This document shows, in pieces, positions 7,478 through 14,494 of a DNA stretch of 20,930 nucleotides. Origin of the DNA: Actinomycetota bacterium (GTDB taxonomy: Bacteria > Actinomycetota > Thermoleophilia > Solirubrobacterales > Solirubrobacteraceae); NCBI GenBank assembly GCA_005788585.1, contig SYBY01000074.1, forward strand, positions 1 to 20,930, given 5' to 3'. Under the pieces are notes generated by a model. That model ran no database searches. It was not told the DNA's origin and was given only the letters and a program-made list of their open reading frames with translations. Positions within the stretch are counted from its first letter, which is position 1; the number at the start of each line of letters is the position of its first letter. The position numbers and the translations under genes are program-made.

Positions 7478-7741
7478 GTGTCGTTCGTCCTGGCATGCCC
7501 CCACTGCGGACCCCGCGAGGTCACCGACTTCCGCTTCGGGGGCGAGGTGCGCCCTGGGGACGACGGCGACCGTCCCGACGCCGCGACCCTGACCCGCACG
7601 CTGTACCTGCGGGCCAACGTGGACGGGGTTCAGCGCGAGTGGTGGCAGCATCGCTCCGGCTGCGGCGCCTGGTTCCGCGCCGAGCGCGACACCGGGACGA
7701 ACCGCGTCCTGCGGACCGCCGCGGCCGAGGTCGTGTGGTGA
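7478..7741 (+). CDS. soxD: Sarcosine oxidase-type delta subunit
   Basis: Small zinc-binding subunit (87 residues) of a heterotetrameric sarcosine-oxidase-type enzyme. The zinc ligands known from the characterised complex (two Cys near the N-terminus and a His-x3-Cys) appear as Cys7 and Cys10 in ACPHCG and His58 and Cys62 in WWQHRSGCGAWF. The family features FRFGGE (18-23) and the ending with RDTGTN (70-75) also match. The frame is open far upstream through the regulatory region. I choose GTG 7478 because it places CPxCG at residues 7-11 as in the family. It is the first gene of the operon, and its TGA overlaps the soxA GTG by four bases. It probably stabilises the alpha-beta core rather than taking part in catalysis. 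Confidence 0.92.
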   Translation: MSFVLACPHCGPREVTDFRFGGEVRPGDDGDRPDAATLTRTLYLRANVDGVQREWWQHRSGCGAWFRAERDTGTNRVLRTAAAEVVW

Positions 7742-10587
7742 GCGGGAGACTGCCGTACAACGTCGGGGGCACCCGGATCGACCGCTCGCGCGTGCTCCGG
7801 TTCACCTTCGACGGCAAGGTCGTCGAGGCCCATCCCGGCGACACCGTCGGCTCCGCGCTTCACGCGGCGGGGCAGACCACCCTGTCGCGCTCGTTCAAGT
7901 ACCACCGCCCCCGCGGGCTCCTGTGCTGCGCCGGGCAGTGTCCGAACTGCCTCGTCGACGTCGACGGCAGCCCGGGCGTGCGGGCCTGCACCGAGCCGGT
8001 CCGTGAGGGCATGACGGTGACGCCGCAGAACGCGTGGCCGTCCCTGGGCTTCGACGCGCTGCGCGCGGTCGACCGCGTCGGCGGGCCATTCACCCCTCCC
8101 GGCTTCTACTACAAGATGCTCATCCGCCCGCGGGCCGCGTGGCGGCTGGCCGAGCCGATGATCCGCCGCGTCGCGGGACTCGGGCGGCTCGACCCGGGCG
8201 CGACCGACCGGCGCTGGCGCACCGACTACCGCCGGCGGCACTGCGACGTCCTGGTCGTCGGCGGCGGCGTCGCGGGGCTGGCGGCCGCCCTCCGCGCCGC
8301 CGAGCTCGGCGCCGATGTCGTGCTGGCCGACGACGGGCCGGAACCGGGTGGCCGCTGCCTGGTCGAGGGCGATGGCGCGCAGGTCGCCGCGCTGGCCGAG
8401 CGCGCGAGCGCCGCGGGCGTCGAGCTGCTCCAGGGCGCCAGCGCGCTGGGCTTCTTCGACGGGCTGGTGGCGGTCTGGCAGGGCAGCGTGCTGCACCAGG
8501 TGCGTGCGGCACGGACCGTCGTGGCGACTGGCGTGGTCGAGCAACCGCTCGTCTTCGCCGGCAACGACCTGCCTGGGGTGATGCTGTCCGGCGCCGTGCG
8601 CCGGCTCATCTCGCTGTACGGGGTGGCGCCGGGAACGAGGGCGGTGGTCGCCGGGGTGGGCGACCCCGCCCTCGAGGCGGCGGTCGCACTTCGGGCGGCG
8701 GGGATCCACGTCGTGGCCGTCGCTGACGCCCGCCCGTCGGCGACCGGTGGGGCCGCCGACGCCCTGCGTTCGGCCGGCGTGCCCCTGCTCGAAGGCCACA
8801 CGGTGGTCCGGGCGACCGGAGGTTCCCGGGTCTCGAAGGTCACCCTCGCCGCGCCGGACGGCAGCCGCACCGGACTGCGCGCCGATCTCCTCGTCGTCAG
8901 CGGCGGGATGGCGCCCGCGACCTCCCTGCTCGCGCAGGCGGGCACGCCGCTGCAGCACGACGCCGAGCTTGGGCGGTTCGTTCCCGCCGACCTTCCCCCC
9001 GGCGTCTTCGCCGCCGGCCAGGTCGTGGGCCACGACACACCCGCTGCCGCCGAGCTGTCGGGCGCGGTGGCCGGGGCCGACGCCGCCCATGAGCTCGGGC
9101 TCGGCGACGACGCGTCACACGCCCGGCTCGCCGAGGACGTCTCGGCGCTGCGCGACGCCTCGCCGACCCCGTCGTCCGTGCCCCAGCCCCCGCCCCCGGA
9201 CGGCGAGCGCGGCCGCTGCGTCGTCTGCCTGTGCGAGGACGTGACGGTGAAGGACCTGAAGACCGCGGTGGCCGAGGGCTTCGACGACATCGAGCTCGCC
9301 AAGCGGTACACCACCGCGACGATGGGGCCCTGCCAGGGGCGCATGTGCCAGCGGGCCGTCAACGCCGTGCTCGCGGAGGAGACCGGGCGCCCGCCCGCCG
9401 CCGTCGGTCTGACCACGGCGCGCCCGCCGTGGACGACCGTGCCGCTCGGCGTCCTGGCCGGCCGCCCGTACCAGCCGGCGAAGCGCTCGGCCCTGCACGC
9501 CCGCCACCGCGAGGCCGGGGCGCGCATCGAGTGGGCCGGCGACTGGCGCCGCGCCTACGACTACGGCGACCCCGATGCCGAGGTCGCCGCGGTGCATGAC
9601 GACTGCGGCGTCATCGACGTCTCCTCGCTGGGCAAGCTGCTCGTGCGCGGGCCGGACGCCGCGGCGTTCCTCGACCGCGTCTACCCCAATCGCATGAGCA
9701 CGCTCGCGCCCGGACGCATCCGCTACGGCGTGCTGACCGGCGAGGCGGGGCGGATCATCGACGACGGGACCGTTGCGCGGTTCGACGAGGAGACGTTCTA
9801 CGTCACGACCACGTCGAGCGGCGCGGGCGCGATCTTCGAGTGGCTGCAGTGGTGGCAGGCCGACTGGCGTCTGGACGTGCGCATCACCGACGTCACGCAG
9901 GCGCTGAGCGCCGTGAACGTCGCCGGTCCACGCGCCCGCGAGGTCCTCGCCGCCCTCGCGCCCGGCCTCGACTGCTCGGCCGGCGGCTTCGGCTACCTCG
10001 ACGCGCGGCGCGGGACCGTCGCGGGCGTCGAGGCGCTGGCACTGCGCATCGGGTTCGTCGGCGAGCTCGGCTACGAGCTGCACGTCGCCTCCGCCCATGC
10101 GGTGGCACTCTGGGACGCGCTCGTCGCCGCGGGCGCCCGGCCGTTCGGACTGGAGCCCCAGCGGGTGCTGCGCCTGCAGAAGGGCCATCCGATCATCGGC
10201 GTGGACACCGACGCGGAGACCACCCCGGCGATGGCCGGCATGGGCTTCGCCGTGAAGCTCGACAAGGACGAGCCGTTCGTGGGCAGGTGGGCGCTCGAGC
10301 GCCTGGCCTCCCGTGAGTGCACCGAACGGCTCGTCGGCGTCGTCATCGACGGCGAACACGTTCCCGGCGACGGCGCGGTCGTCGTCGCCGGGGACACCCC
10401 GGCGGGGCGGATCACGAGCGCGCGCCGGTCGGCGCGGCTGGGCCGCGGCATCGGCCTGGCGTGGGTGCCCACCGGCCTCTCGGAGCTGGGGTCGAAGATC
10501 GAGATCCGCGACGGCGGCACGACGTTCGCGGCGGAGGTCGTCGACGCCGCCTTCTACGACCCCGACGGGGAACGGCTGCGCGGATGA
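7738..10587 (+). CDS. soxA: Sarcosine oxidase-type alpha subunit with two predicted [2Fe-2S] sites and a GcvT domain
   Basis: A 949-residue multidomain subunit. Residues 18-100 are a ferredoxin-like domain with Cys63, Cys68, Cys71 and Cys84 (C-x4-C-x2-C-x12-C), a full [2Fe-2S] ligand set. Residues 168-455 are a dinucleotide-binding oxidoreductase domain (VVGGGVAG at 173-180, and FAAGQVVG near 424). A Pro-rich linker (476-488) leads to a second small domain with Cys497, Cys499, Cys532 and Cys537 (CLCEDVT and GPCQGRMC), another [2Fe-2S] pattern. Residues about 583-949 are a GcvT-like tetrahydrofolate domain that would take up the methylene group. The start at GTG 7738 overlaps the soxD stop. 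Characterised sarcosine oxidase alpha subunits, as I recall them, lack these cysteines, while cyanide synthase and opine or proline dehydrogenase relatives keep them. The amine substrate is therefore uncertain. Confidence 0.92.
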   Translation: MSGRLPYNVGGTRIDRSRVLRFTFDGKVVEAHPGDTVGSALHAAGQTTLSRSFKYHRPRGLLCCAGQCPNCLVDVDGSPGVRACTEPVREGMTVTPQNAWPSLGFDALRAVDRVGGPFTPPGFYYKMLIRPRAAWRLAEPMIRRVAGLGRLDPGATDRRWRTDYRRRHCDVLVVGGGVAGLAAALRAAELGADVVLADDGPEPGGRCLVEGDGAQVAALAERASAAGVELLQGASALGFFDGLVAVWQGSVLHQVRAARTVVATGVVEQPLVFAGNDLPGVMLSGAVRRLISLYGVAPGTRAVVAGVGDPALEAAVALRAAGIHVVAVADARPSATGGAADALRSAGVPLLEGHTVVRATGGSRVSKVTLAAPDGSRTGLRADLLVVSGGMAPATSLLAQAGTPLQHDAELGRFVPADLPPGVFAAGQVVGHDTPAAAELSGAVAGADAAHELGLGDDASHARLAEDVSALRDASPTPSSVPQPPPPDGERGRCVVCLCEDVTVKDLKTAVAEGFDDIELAKRYTTATMGPCQGRMCQRAVNAVLAEETGRPPAAVGLTTARPPWTTVPLGVLAGRPYQPAKRSALHARHREAGARIEWAGDWRRAYDYGDPDAEVAAVHDDCGVIDVSSLGKLLVRGPDAAAFLDRVYPNRMSTLAPGRIRYGVLTGEAGRIIDDGTVARFDEETFYVTTTSSGAGAIFEWLQWWQADWRLDVRITDVTQALSAVNVAGPRAREVLAALAPGLDCSAGGFGYLDARRGTVAGVEALALRIGFVGELGYELHVASAHAVALWDALVAAGARPFGLEPQRVLRLQKGHPIIGVDTDAETTPAMAGMGFAVKLDKDEPFVGRWALERLASRECTERLVGVVIDGEHVPGDGAVVVAGDTPAGRITSARRSARLGRGIGLAWVPTGLSELGSKIEIRDGGTTFAAEVVDAAFYDPDGERLRG

Positions 10588-11138
10588 TCGACCTCGGATT
10601 CCTGGACCCTGCCGCCAGCGCCCCGCCGCCCCGCAGCCCCGTGAGCGACGTCCGCGGCGCCGGCGCGCTGGTCGACCGGTCACGGGTGGCGAAGACCGAG
10701 CTGCAGACCGGCCCGGACGACACCGCCGTGCTCGCCGCCGCCGTCGAGCACGCCACCGGCGCGCCGCCGCAGACCGGGCACGCGGTCGAGGCCGACGGGG
10801 CGTGGTGGTGCCCGCTGACGCCCACCCGCGTCCTCGTGCTCGGCGACCCGCCCGACACGCCGGTCCCGCCGGTCAGCGCCGTGACCGTCACCTCGGGGTT
10901 CGCCGCGTTCGGCCTCAGCGGCCCCACGGCTCGTGGTGTGCTCGCCCGTGTCAGCGCCCTGGACCTCCGCCGCGCGGACACCGGCACCCTCCTGCCCGGC
11001 TCGGTCGCGCGCGTCCCGGCGATCGTCCTCTGCCGCAGACAGGACGAGCTGCTGATCCTGGCCGGCAGCGCCCACGCCCAGTACCTGTGGGAGACGCTCG
11101 TCGACGCGGCACAGGTGCCGGCGGTGGCCCATGCGTGA
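10584..11138 (+). CDS. soxG: Sarcosine oxidase-type gamma subunit
   Basis: A 184-residue protein filling the gamma-subunit place in the operon. Its sequence is divergent, but it carries gamma-type features: VTVTSGFAAFGLSGPTAR (106-123), RVSALDLR, a GTLLPGSVARVPAIVLC segment and a C-terminal AHAQYLWETLVDAA that resembles the end of GcvT-related folds. The gamma subunit is related to the folate-binding fold and packs against alpha. The N-terminal 35 residues are Pro/Ala-rich and poorly conserved. ATG 10584 overlaps the soxA stop (ATGA), and its own end overlaps the soxB start by 8 bases. Confidence rests on operon position plus weak sequence similarity. Confidence 0.82.
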   Translation: MIDLGFLDPAASAPPPRSPVSDVRGAGALVDRSRVAKTELQTGPDDTAVLAAAVEHATGAPPQTGHAVEADGAWWCPLTPTRVLVLGDPPDTPVPPVSAVTVTSGFAAFGLSGPTARGVLARVSALDLRRADTGTLLPGSVARVPAIVLCRRQDELLILAGSAHAQYLWETLVDAAQVPAVAHA

Positions 11139-12345
11139 CCTGTTCCGCACCCGGCGCATGTGGCGGCCCCGCCAGGACCTCAAGCGCCACTACGACGTGG
11201 TCATCGTCGGCGGCGGGACCCACGGCCTCGCCGCCGCGCACTACCTCGCCCACCACCATGGGATCACCGACGTCGCCGTCCTGGAGAAGAAGTACCTCGG
11301 TTCAGGCGCGGCGGGCCGCAACACGACGATCGTGCGGGCGAACTACAAGACGCCCGAGGGCGCGCGGTTCTACGACGCGTCCCTGAAGCTGTACGAGGGA
11401 CTGTCGGCCGAGCTGGACTACAACCTCATGTTCAGCCAGCATGGCCACCTCACGCTCGCGCACTCCGACCGCGCGCTGATGGTCATGCGCGAGCGCGCGG
11501 AGGCCAACCGGCTCCTCGGCATCGAGTCCGAGCTGATCGACGCGCGCGAGGTCGCGTCGATGGTCCCGGTCATGGCGCCGCTCGACACCATGGAGCACCC
11601 GGTGCGCGGCGCGCTCTACCACCGGCCCGGCGGCGTGATCCGCCACGACGCCGTCGTCTGGGGGTTCGCGCGCAGCGCCGACCGCGGCGGCGCCGAGCTG
11701 CATCCGGGCACCGAGGTCACCGGCATCGACGTGCAGGGCGGGCGGGTCACGGGCGTACGGACGAACCGCGGCAATGTGTCGGCGGGGACGGTCATCCTCG
11801 CGACCGCCGGGTGGAGCTCCCTGACCGCGTCGCTGGCGGGCGTCGAGCTGCCGATCACGACCCACCTGCTCCAGGCGTTCGTCACCGAGCCCCTGAAGCC
11901 GCTGCTCGACACGATCATCGTCTCGGGCGACCTGCACGTCTACGTCAGCCAGACCGACCGCGGCGAGTTCCTCATCGGCAGCGAGATCGAACCGTGGACG
12001 ACGTACCGGATGCAGGGCACGCTGAACTTCCTGCAGGACTGCTCGCGCCACGCGCTGGAGCTGTTCCCGTGGCTGGAGCGCGCGCGCATGCTCCGGGCAT
12101 GGGCGGGGCTGTGCGACCTGACGCCGGACTATTCGCCGATCATGGGCGCGTGCGAGGTCGACGGCCTCCTGCTCTCGGCGGGCTGGGGCACGTACGGGTT
12201 CAAGGCCGCGCCGATAGTCGGGCACACGCTCGCCGAACAGGTCGCGACCGGCCGGACCCCGGAGCTCATCGCCCCGTTCGCGCTCGAGCGGTTCCACCGC
12301 GACGAGCTCGTCAGCGAACTGGCGGCAGCGGCGGTCAGCCACTGA
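11131..12345 (+). CDS. soxB: Sarcosine oxidase-type beta subunit, flavin-dependent catalytic subunit
   Basis: The amine-oxidising DAO-family subunit, 404 residues. The FAD-binding Rossmann motif is VVIVGGGTHGLAAA (23-36), with the ribose-binding acidic residue in VLEKKYLGSGAAGRN (50-64). RPGGVIRHDAVVWG (165-178) contains His172, equivalent to the histidine (about 173) that carries covalent FMN in characterised heterotetrameric sarcosine oxidases. The C-terminal CDLTPDYSPIMG and GLLLSAGWGTYGFKAAP segments complete the DAO fold. Noncovalent FAD at the active site would oxidise the N-methyl amine, and FMN would relay electrons to the next acceptor: O2 in true oxidases, possibly the Fe-S clusters of this alpha subunit. 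The N-terminus MRDLFRTRRMWRPRQDLKRHYD is typical. The ATG overlaps the soxG end by 8 bases. Confidence 0.93.
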   Translation: MRDLFRTRRMWRPRQDLKRHYDVVIVGGGTHGLAAAHYLAHHHGITDVAVLEKKYLGSGAAGRNTTIVRANYKTPEGARFYDASLKLYEGLSAELDYNLMFSQHGHLTLAHSDRALMVMRERAEANRLLGIESELIDAREVASMVPVMAPLDTMEHPVRGALYHRPGGVIRHDAVVWGFARSADRGGAELHPGTEVTGIDVQGGRVTGVRTNRGNVSAGTVILATAGWSSLTASLAGVELPITTHLLQAFVTEPLKPLLDTIIVSGDLHVYVSQTDRGEFLIGSEIEPWTTYRMQGTLNFLQDCSRHALELFPWLERARMLRAWAGLCDLTPDYSPIMGACEVDGLLLSAGWGTYGFKAAPIVGHTLAEQVATGRTPELIAPFALERFHRDELVSELAAAAVSH

Positions 12346-12357
12346 GACCATCCGTCT

Positions 12358-13221
12358 GTGACGATCGATCCCGACAGCGCGCGCCTCGTCGTCTCGTGCC
12401 CCGACCGGCCCGGGATCGTCGCCGCGGTCGCGGGGTTCCTGTTCGCCGCGGGCGCGAACGTCACCCACTCCGACCAGCACAGCTCCGACCCCGAGGGCGG
12501 GCAGTTCTTCCTGCGCATGGAGTTTCACCTGCCAGGGGTCGGCACGCAGCTCGACGACCTGCGCGACCGCTTCGCCGGCGAGATCGCGAGCGGCTTCGAC
12601 ATGACGTGGCGGATCGTGTCGGCGACCGCGCCGAAGCGCCTCGCGATCCTCGTCTCGAAGTACGACCACTGCCTGCTGGACCTCCTCTGGCGCACCCGGC
12701 GCGGCGAGCTGCCGTGCGAGGTGCCCGTGGTCATCAGCAACCACCCGGACCTGCGCGCCGACGTGGAGAACTTCGGCGTCCCCTTCTTCCACGTTCCCGT
12801 CGAGAGCGGCGGCAAGCCCGCGGCCGAGGCCCAGATGCTCGCGCTGCTGCGCGGCCACGCCGACGTCGTGGTCCTCGCCCGCTACATGCAGATCCTCACC
12901 GGCGGGTTCCTCGATGAGCTGGGCGTGCCGGTGATCAACATCCATCACTCGTTCCTGCCCGCGTTCGCGGGCGCCAACCCGTACGGCCGGGCGCGCGAGC
13001 GGGGCGTGAAGATCGTGGGCGCGACCGCGCACTACGTCACCGAGGAACTGGACGCCGGCCCGATCATCGAGCAGGACATCGTGCGGGTCAGCCACCGGCA
13101 CGACGTCGACACGCTCGAACGGCTCGGCGCGGACGTCGAGCGCACGGTCCTCGCGCGCGCAGTCAAGCTGCACCTCGACGACCGGGTCCTGGTGGACGGC
13201 GGCACGACGGTCGTCTTCTGA
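12358..13221 (+). CDS. purU: Formyltetrahydrofolate deformylase
   Basis: Cytosolic enzyme hydrolysing 10-formyl-THF to formate and THF; 287 residues, the usual PurU size. An ACT domain occupies about 8-85 ([19 protein letters not shown]). The formyltransferase domain follows, with catalytic Asn194 and His196 in [12 protein letters not shown] and Asp232 in [11 protein letters not shown]. The Asn-Asp spacing of 38 equals that of Asn106 and Asp144 in GAR transformylase. The start is the GTG at 12358, 12 bases after the soxB stop, so it is very probably the last gene of the sox operon. In such operons PurU disposes of the one-carbon unit that the GcvT domain of the alpha subunit loads onto THF. 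No folD or glyA is found beside it. Confidence 0.95.
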   Translation: MTIDPDSARLVVSCPDRPGIVAAVAGFLFAAGANVTHSDQHSSDPEGGQFFLRMEFHLPGVGTQLDDLRDRFAGEIASGFDMTWRIVSATAPKRLAILVSKYDHCLLDLLWRTRRGELPCEVPVVISNHPDLRADVENFGVPFFHVPVESGGKPAAEAQMLALLRGHADVVVLARYMQILTGGFLDELGVPVINIHHSFLPAFAGANPYGRARERGVKIVGATAHYVTEELDAGPIIEQDIVRVSHRHDVDTLERLGADVERTVLARAVKLHLDDRVLVDGGTTVVF

Positions 13222-13251
13222 GCAGCCGTTCCTGATCGCTCATGTTCCCGA

Positions 13252-13257
13252 TACCAT
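13252..13257 (+). promoter_or_regulatory. Candidate leaderless -10 box for the secreted-protein gene
   Basis: TACCAT lies exactly 7 bases before the GTG at 13265, in the 43-base gap after purU. The hexamer 17 bases upstream, TTCCTG at 13229, is a poor -35 match. No ribosome-binding site is present, so the gene probably has its own leaderless promoter rather than belonging to the sox operon. Confidence 0.45.
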
Positions 13258-13264
13258 CCGCGGC

Positions 13265-14347
13265 GTGTCCCGGGCCGTCGTCCTGCTCATCACCTTCGTT
13301 GCGCTGGCCTCGCCGGCCGCCGCCGCGGCCGTGCCGGGCCCGCTGGCGCACGAGACCGACCCCGCGACGGGCGACGGGCTGCTCCTCGTCGGCTCCTACA
13401 GCCCGTCCGCCGGTCCGCTGACCTGGGAGCAGTGTCTCCCCGGCGGTGCGTGCGCGCCCTTCGACGACGGCGACGGCAACGAGATGCGCCTCGCCGTCGG
13501 CGACCCGCCCGCCGGAACCACGTACCGCGTGACCCAGGGGGCCACGACCCTGACCAGCGAACCGTGGCAGGGCCGCCTGCACCGCATCATGGGCCCGACG
13601 TACACCGGCGACCTGCGCGTCGGCTCCCGCGTCGCGCCGATGCTGGGCGCCTGGTCACGCGGGTGGGGCGTCGAGAAGGCGCACCTCCAGCTCCAGGCGT
13701 GCCCGGATCCCGTTGCGGCCAACGGGTGCGTCGTGATCTACGACACCCTGCTGCTCGGTCCGTGTTCCTCCGGCCAGGGCAGGGTGCTCGCGGCGCGTGA
13801 CGCCGGGAAGTGGCTGCGCGTCGCCGAGGACCTCAGCTCCCAGCGCCTCCCCATGCCGGCGGTCGGCTATCCCCAGCCTGAGGTGGTGACGCCGCTCGCG
13901 GCGAACGCGCGCGTCGCGGTGACGCTCGCCGGCCGGATCGAGCCCGGCGGTCCCGATGGCGGCCCGTGCATCGGCGGCAGCTACGTCGACCCGGGCTTCC
14001 CCTGGCCCGACCCCGGCTACCGCGACCCCGGGTACGTCGACCCGGGTCCGGACGCGAAGGCCGCAGGCAGGAAGCCGAAGGTCGCGCTGCCGAAGCAGAT
14101 CGCGTGGCACAAGCGCAAGGGCTTCGTGGCGGCGAAGGTCACCTGCCCCGCCCGCTGCCGGCTCGACCTGCGCGTGACGCAGGGCCGGCGCGGCGTGACG
14201 GTGCGCCGCACGCTGAAGCGGGGAACGACCTCCGTGGCACTCCCGGCCGTCAAGGTCCGGCGTGTCCTGCGCTCGGGCAAGGTGCGCGTGCGGGTGAAGG
14301 TCGGCAGCGCGGTCGTGGCCAACCGCGTGGTGACGCTGCGCCGCTGA
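13265..14347 (+). CDS. Secreted protein of unknown function with Asp-Pro-Gly linker and basic C-terminal domain
   Basis: A 360-residue protein I cannot assign to a named family. Residues 1-22 are a signal peptide (MSRAVVLLITFVALASPAAAA) with a likely cleavage after Ala21 or Ala22. Residues 23-235 form a first module containing several cysteines (QCLPGGACAPF, QACPDPVAANGC, LGPCSSG) that could form disulfides. A linker at about 240-263 repeats D-P-G-(Y/F/P) five times. Residues 270-360 form a Lys/Arg-rich, probably beta-sandwich domain with a CPARC motif and alternating charged and hydrophobic strands. C-terminal domains of this look recur in exported proteins of Solirubrobacterales, from general familiarity. 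The start is a GTG after a TANNNT box. It is most likely cell-surface or extracellular. Confidence 0.75.
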   Translation: MSRAVVLLITFVALASPAAAAAVPGPLAHETDPATGDGLLLVGSYSPSAGPLTWEQCLPGGACAPFDDGDGNEMRLAVGDPPAGTTYRVTQGATTLTSEPWQGRLHRIMGPTYTGDLRVGSRVAPMLGAWSRGWGVEKAHLQLQACPDPVAANGCVVIYDTLLLGPCSSGQGRVLAARDAGKWLRVAEDLSSQRLPMPAVGYPQPEVVTPLAANARVAVTLAGRIEPGGPDGGPCIGGSYVDPGFPWPDPGYRDPGYVDPGPDAKAAGRKPKVALPKQIAWHKRKGFVAAKVTCPARCRLDLRVTQGRRGVTVRRTLKRGTTSVALPAVKVRRVLRSGKVRVRVKVGSAVVANRVVTLRR

Positions 14348-14360
14348 CCCGGGGGGAACT

Positions 14361-14401
14361 CCGCTCCCGCGTCCGTAGTCGGCCCCTCCCTGGGAGCGGG
14401 G
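14361..14401 (+). terminator. Hairpin after the secreted-protein gene; terminator or leader element
   Basis: CCGCTCCC at 14361-14368 pairs perfectly with GGGAGCGG at 14392-14399 across 23 bases. The right arm can instead pair locally with CCCCTCCC at 14383-14390, so two folds compete. There is no T-run afterwards. It could end the secreted-protein transcript or be part of the chemoreceptor 5' leader. Confidence 0.35.
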
Positions 14402-14460
14402 ACCATGCGGAACCACCGCTCGTCCACCCCCTCAGGGTTGGCACGTCGCCGCCCGATCAC

Positions 14461-14492
14461 GGATCTCGTACCGCCCTTCGTTTCCGAGGTCC
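14461..14492 (+). promoter_or_regulatory. Hairpin that would hide the MCP ribosome-binding site
   Basis: GGATCTCG (14461-14468) can pair along all eight positions with CGAGGTCC (14485-14492), using one G-U pair, around a 16-base loop. The right arm contains GAGGT at 14486-14490, the only Shine-Dalgarno-like sequence before the chemoreceptor ATG at 14495. If formed in the mRNA it would reduce translation. It does not match a riboswitch class I know. Confidence 0.35.
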
Positions 14493-14494
14493 CC

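Noticed and set aside
7371..7496. A longer GntR protein starting 42 codons upstream
   Set aside because: It would cover both palindromes and the divergent promoter region and add residues not expected before the winged-helix domain. The ATG at 7370 fits the family and the -10 box.
12345..12357. A separate promoter for purU (GACCAT six bases before its GTG)
   Set aside because: The hexamer lacks the leading TA, and the 12-base gap after soxB is best explained by operon membership.
11302..13173. A minus-strand open frame of about 620 codons opposite soxB and purU
   Set aside because: Composition is repetitive Arg/Asp/Val/Gly with no motif, and both genes on the plus strand are certain. Similar long antisense frames opposite phoD (4659-6323), soxA (7630-9090 and 9115-10683) and the MCP (14672-15826) were rejected for the same reason.
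13982..14054. A tandem DNA repeat within the secreted-protein gene
   Set aside because: The repetition is at the protein level (Asp-Pro-Gly units) with irregular spacing, so it is a low-complexity linker rather than a DNA repeat array.
14348..14494. A c-di-GMP or other known riboswitch before the MCP gene
   Set aside because: The region forms hairpins but lacks the conserved sequence of the GEMM motif or any other class I can recognise. It is reported only as a structured leader.
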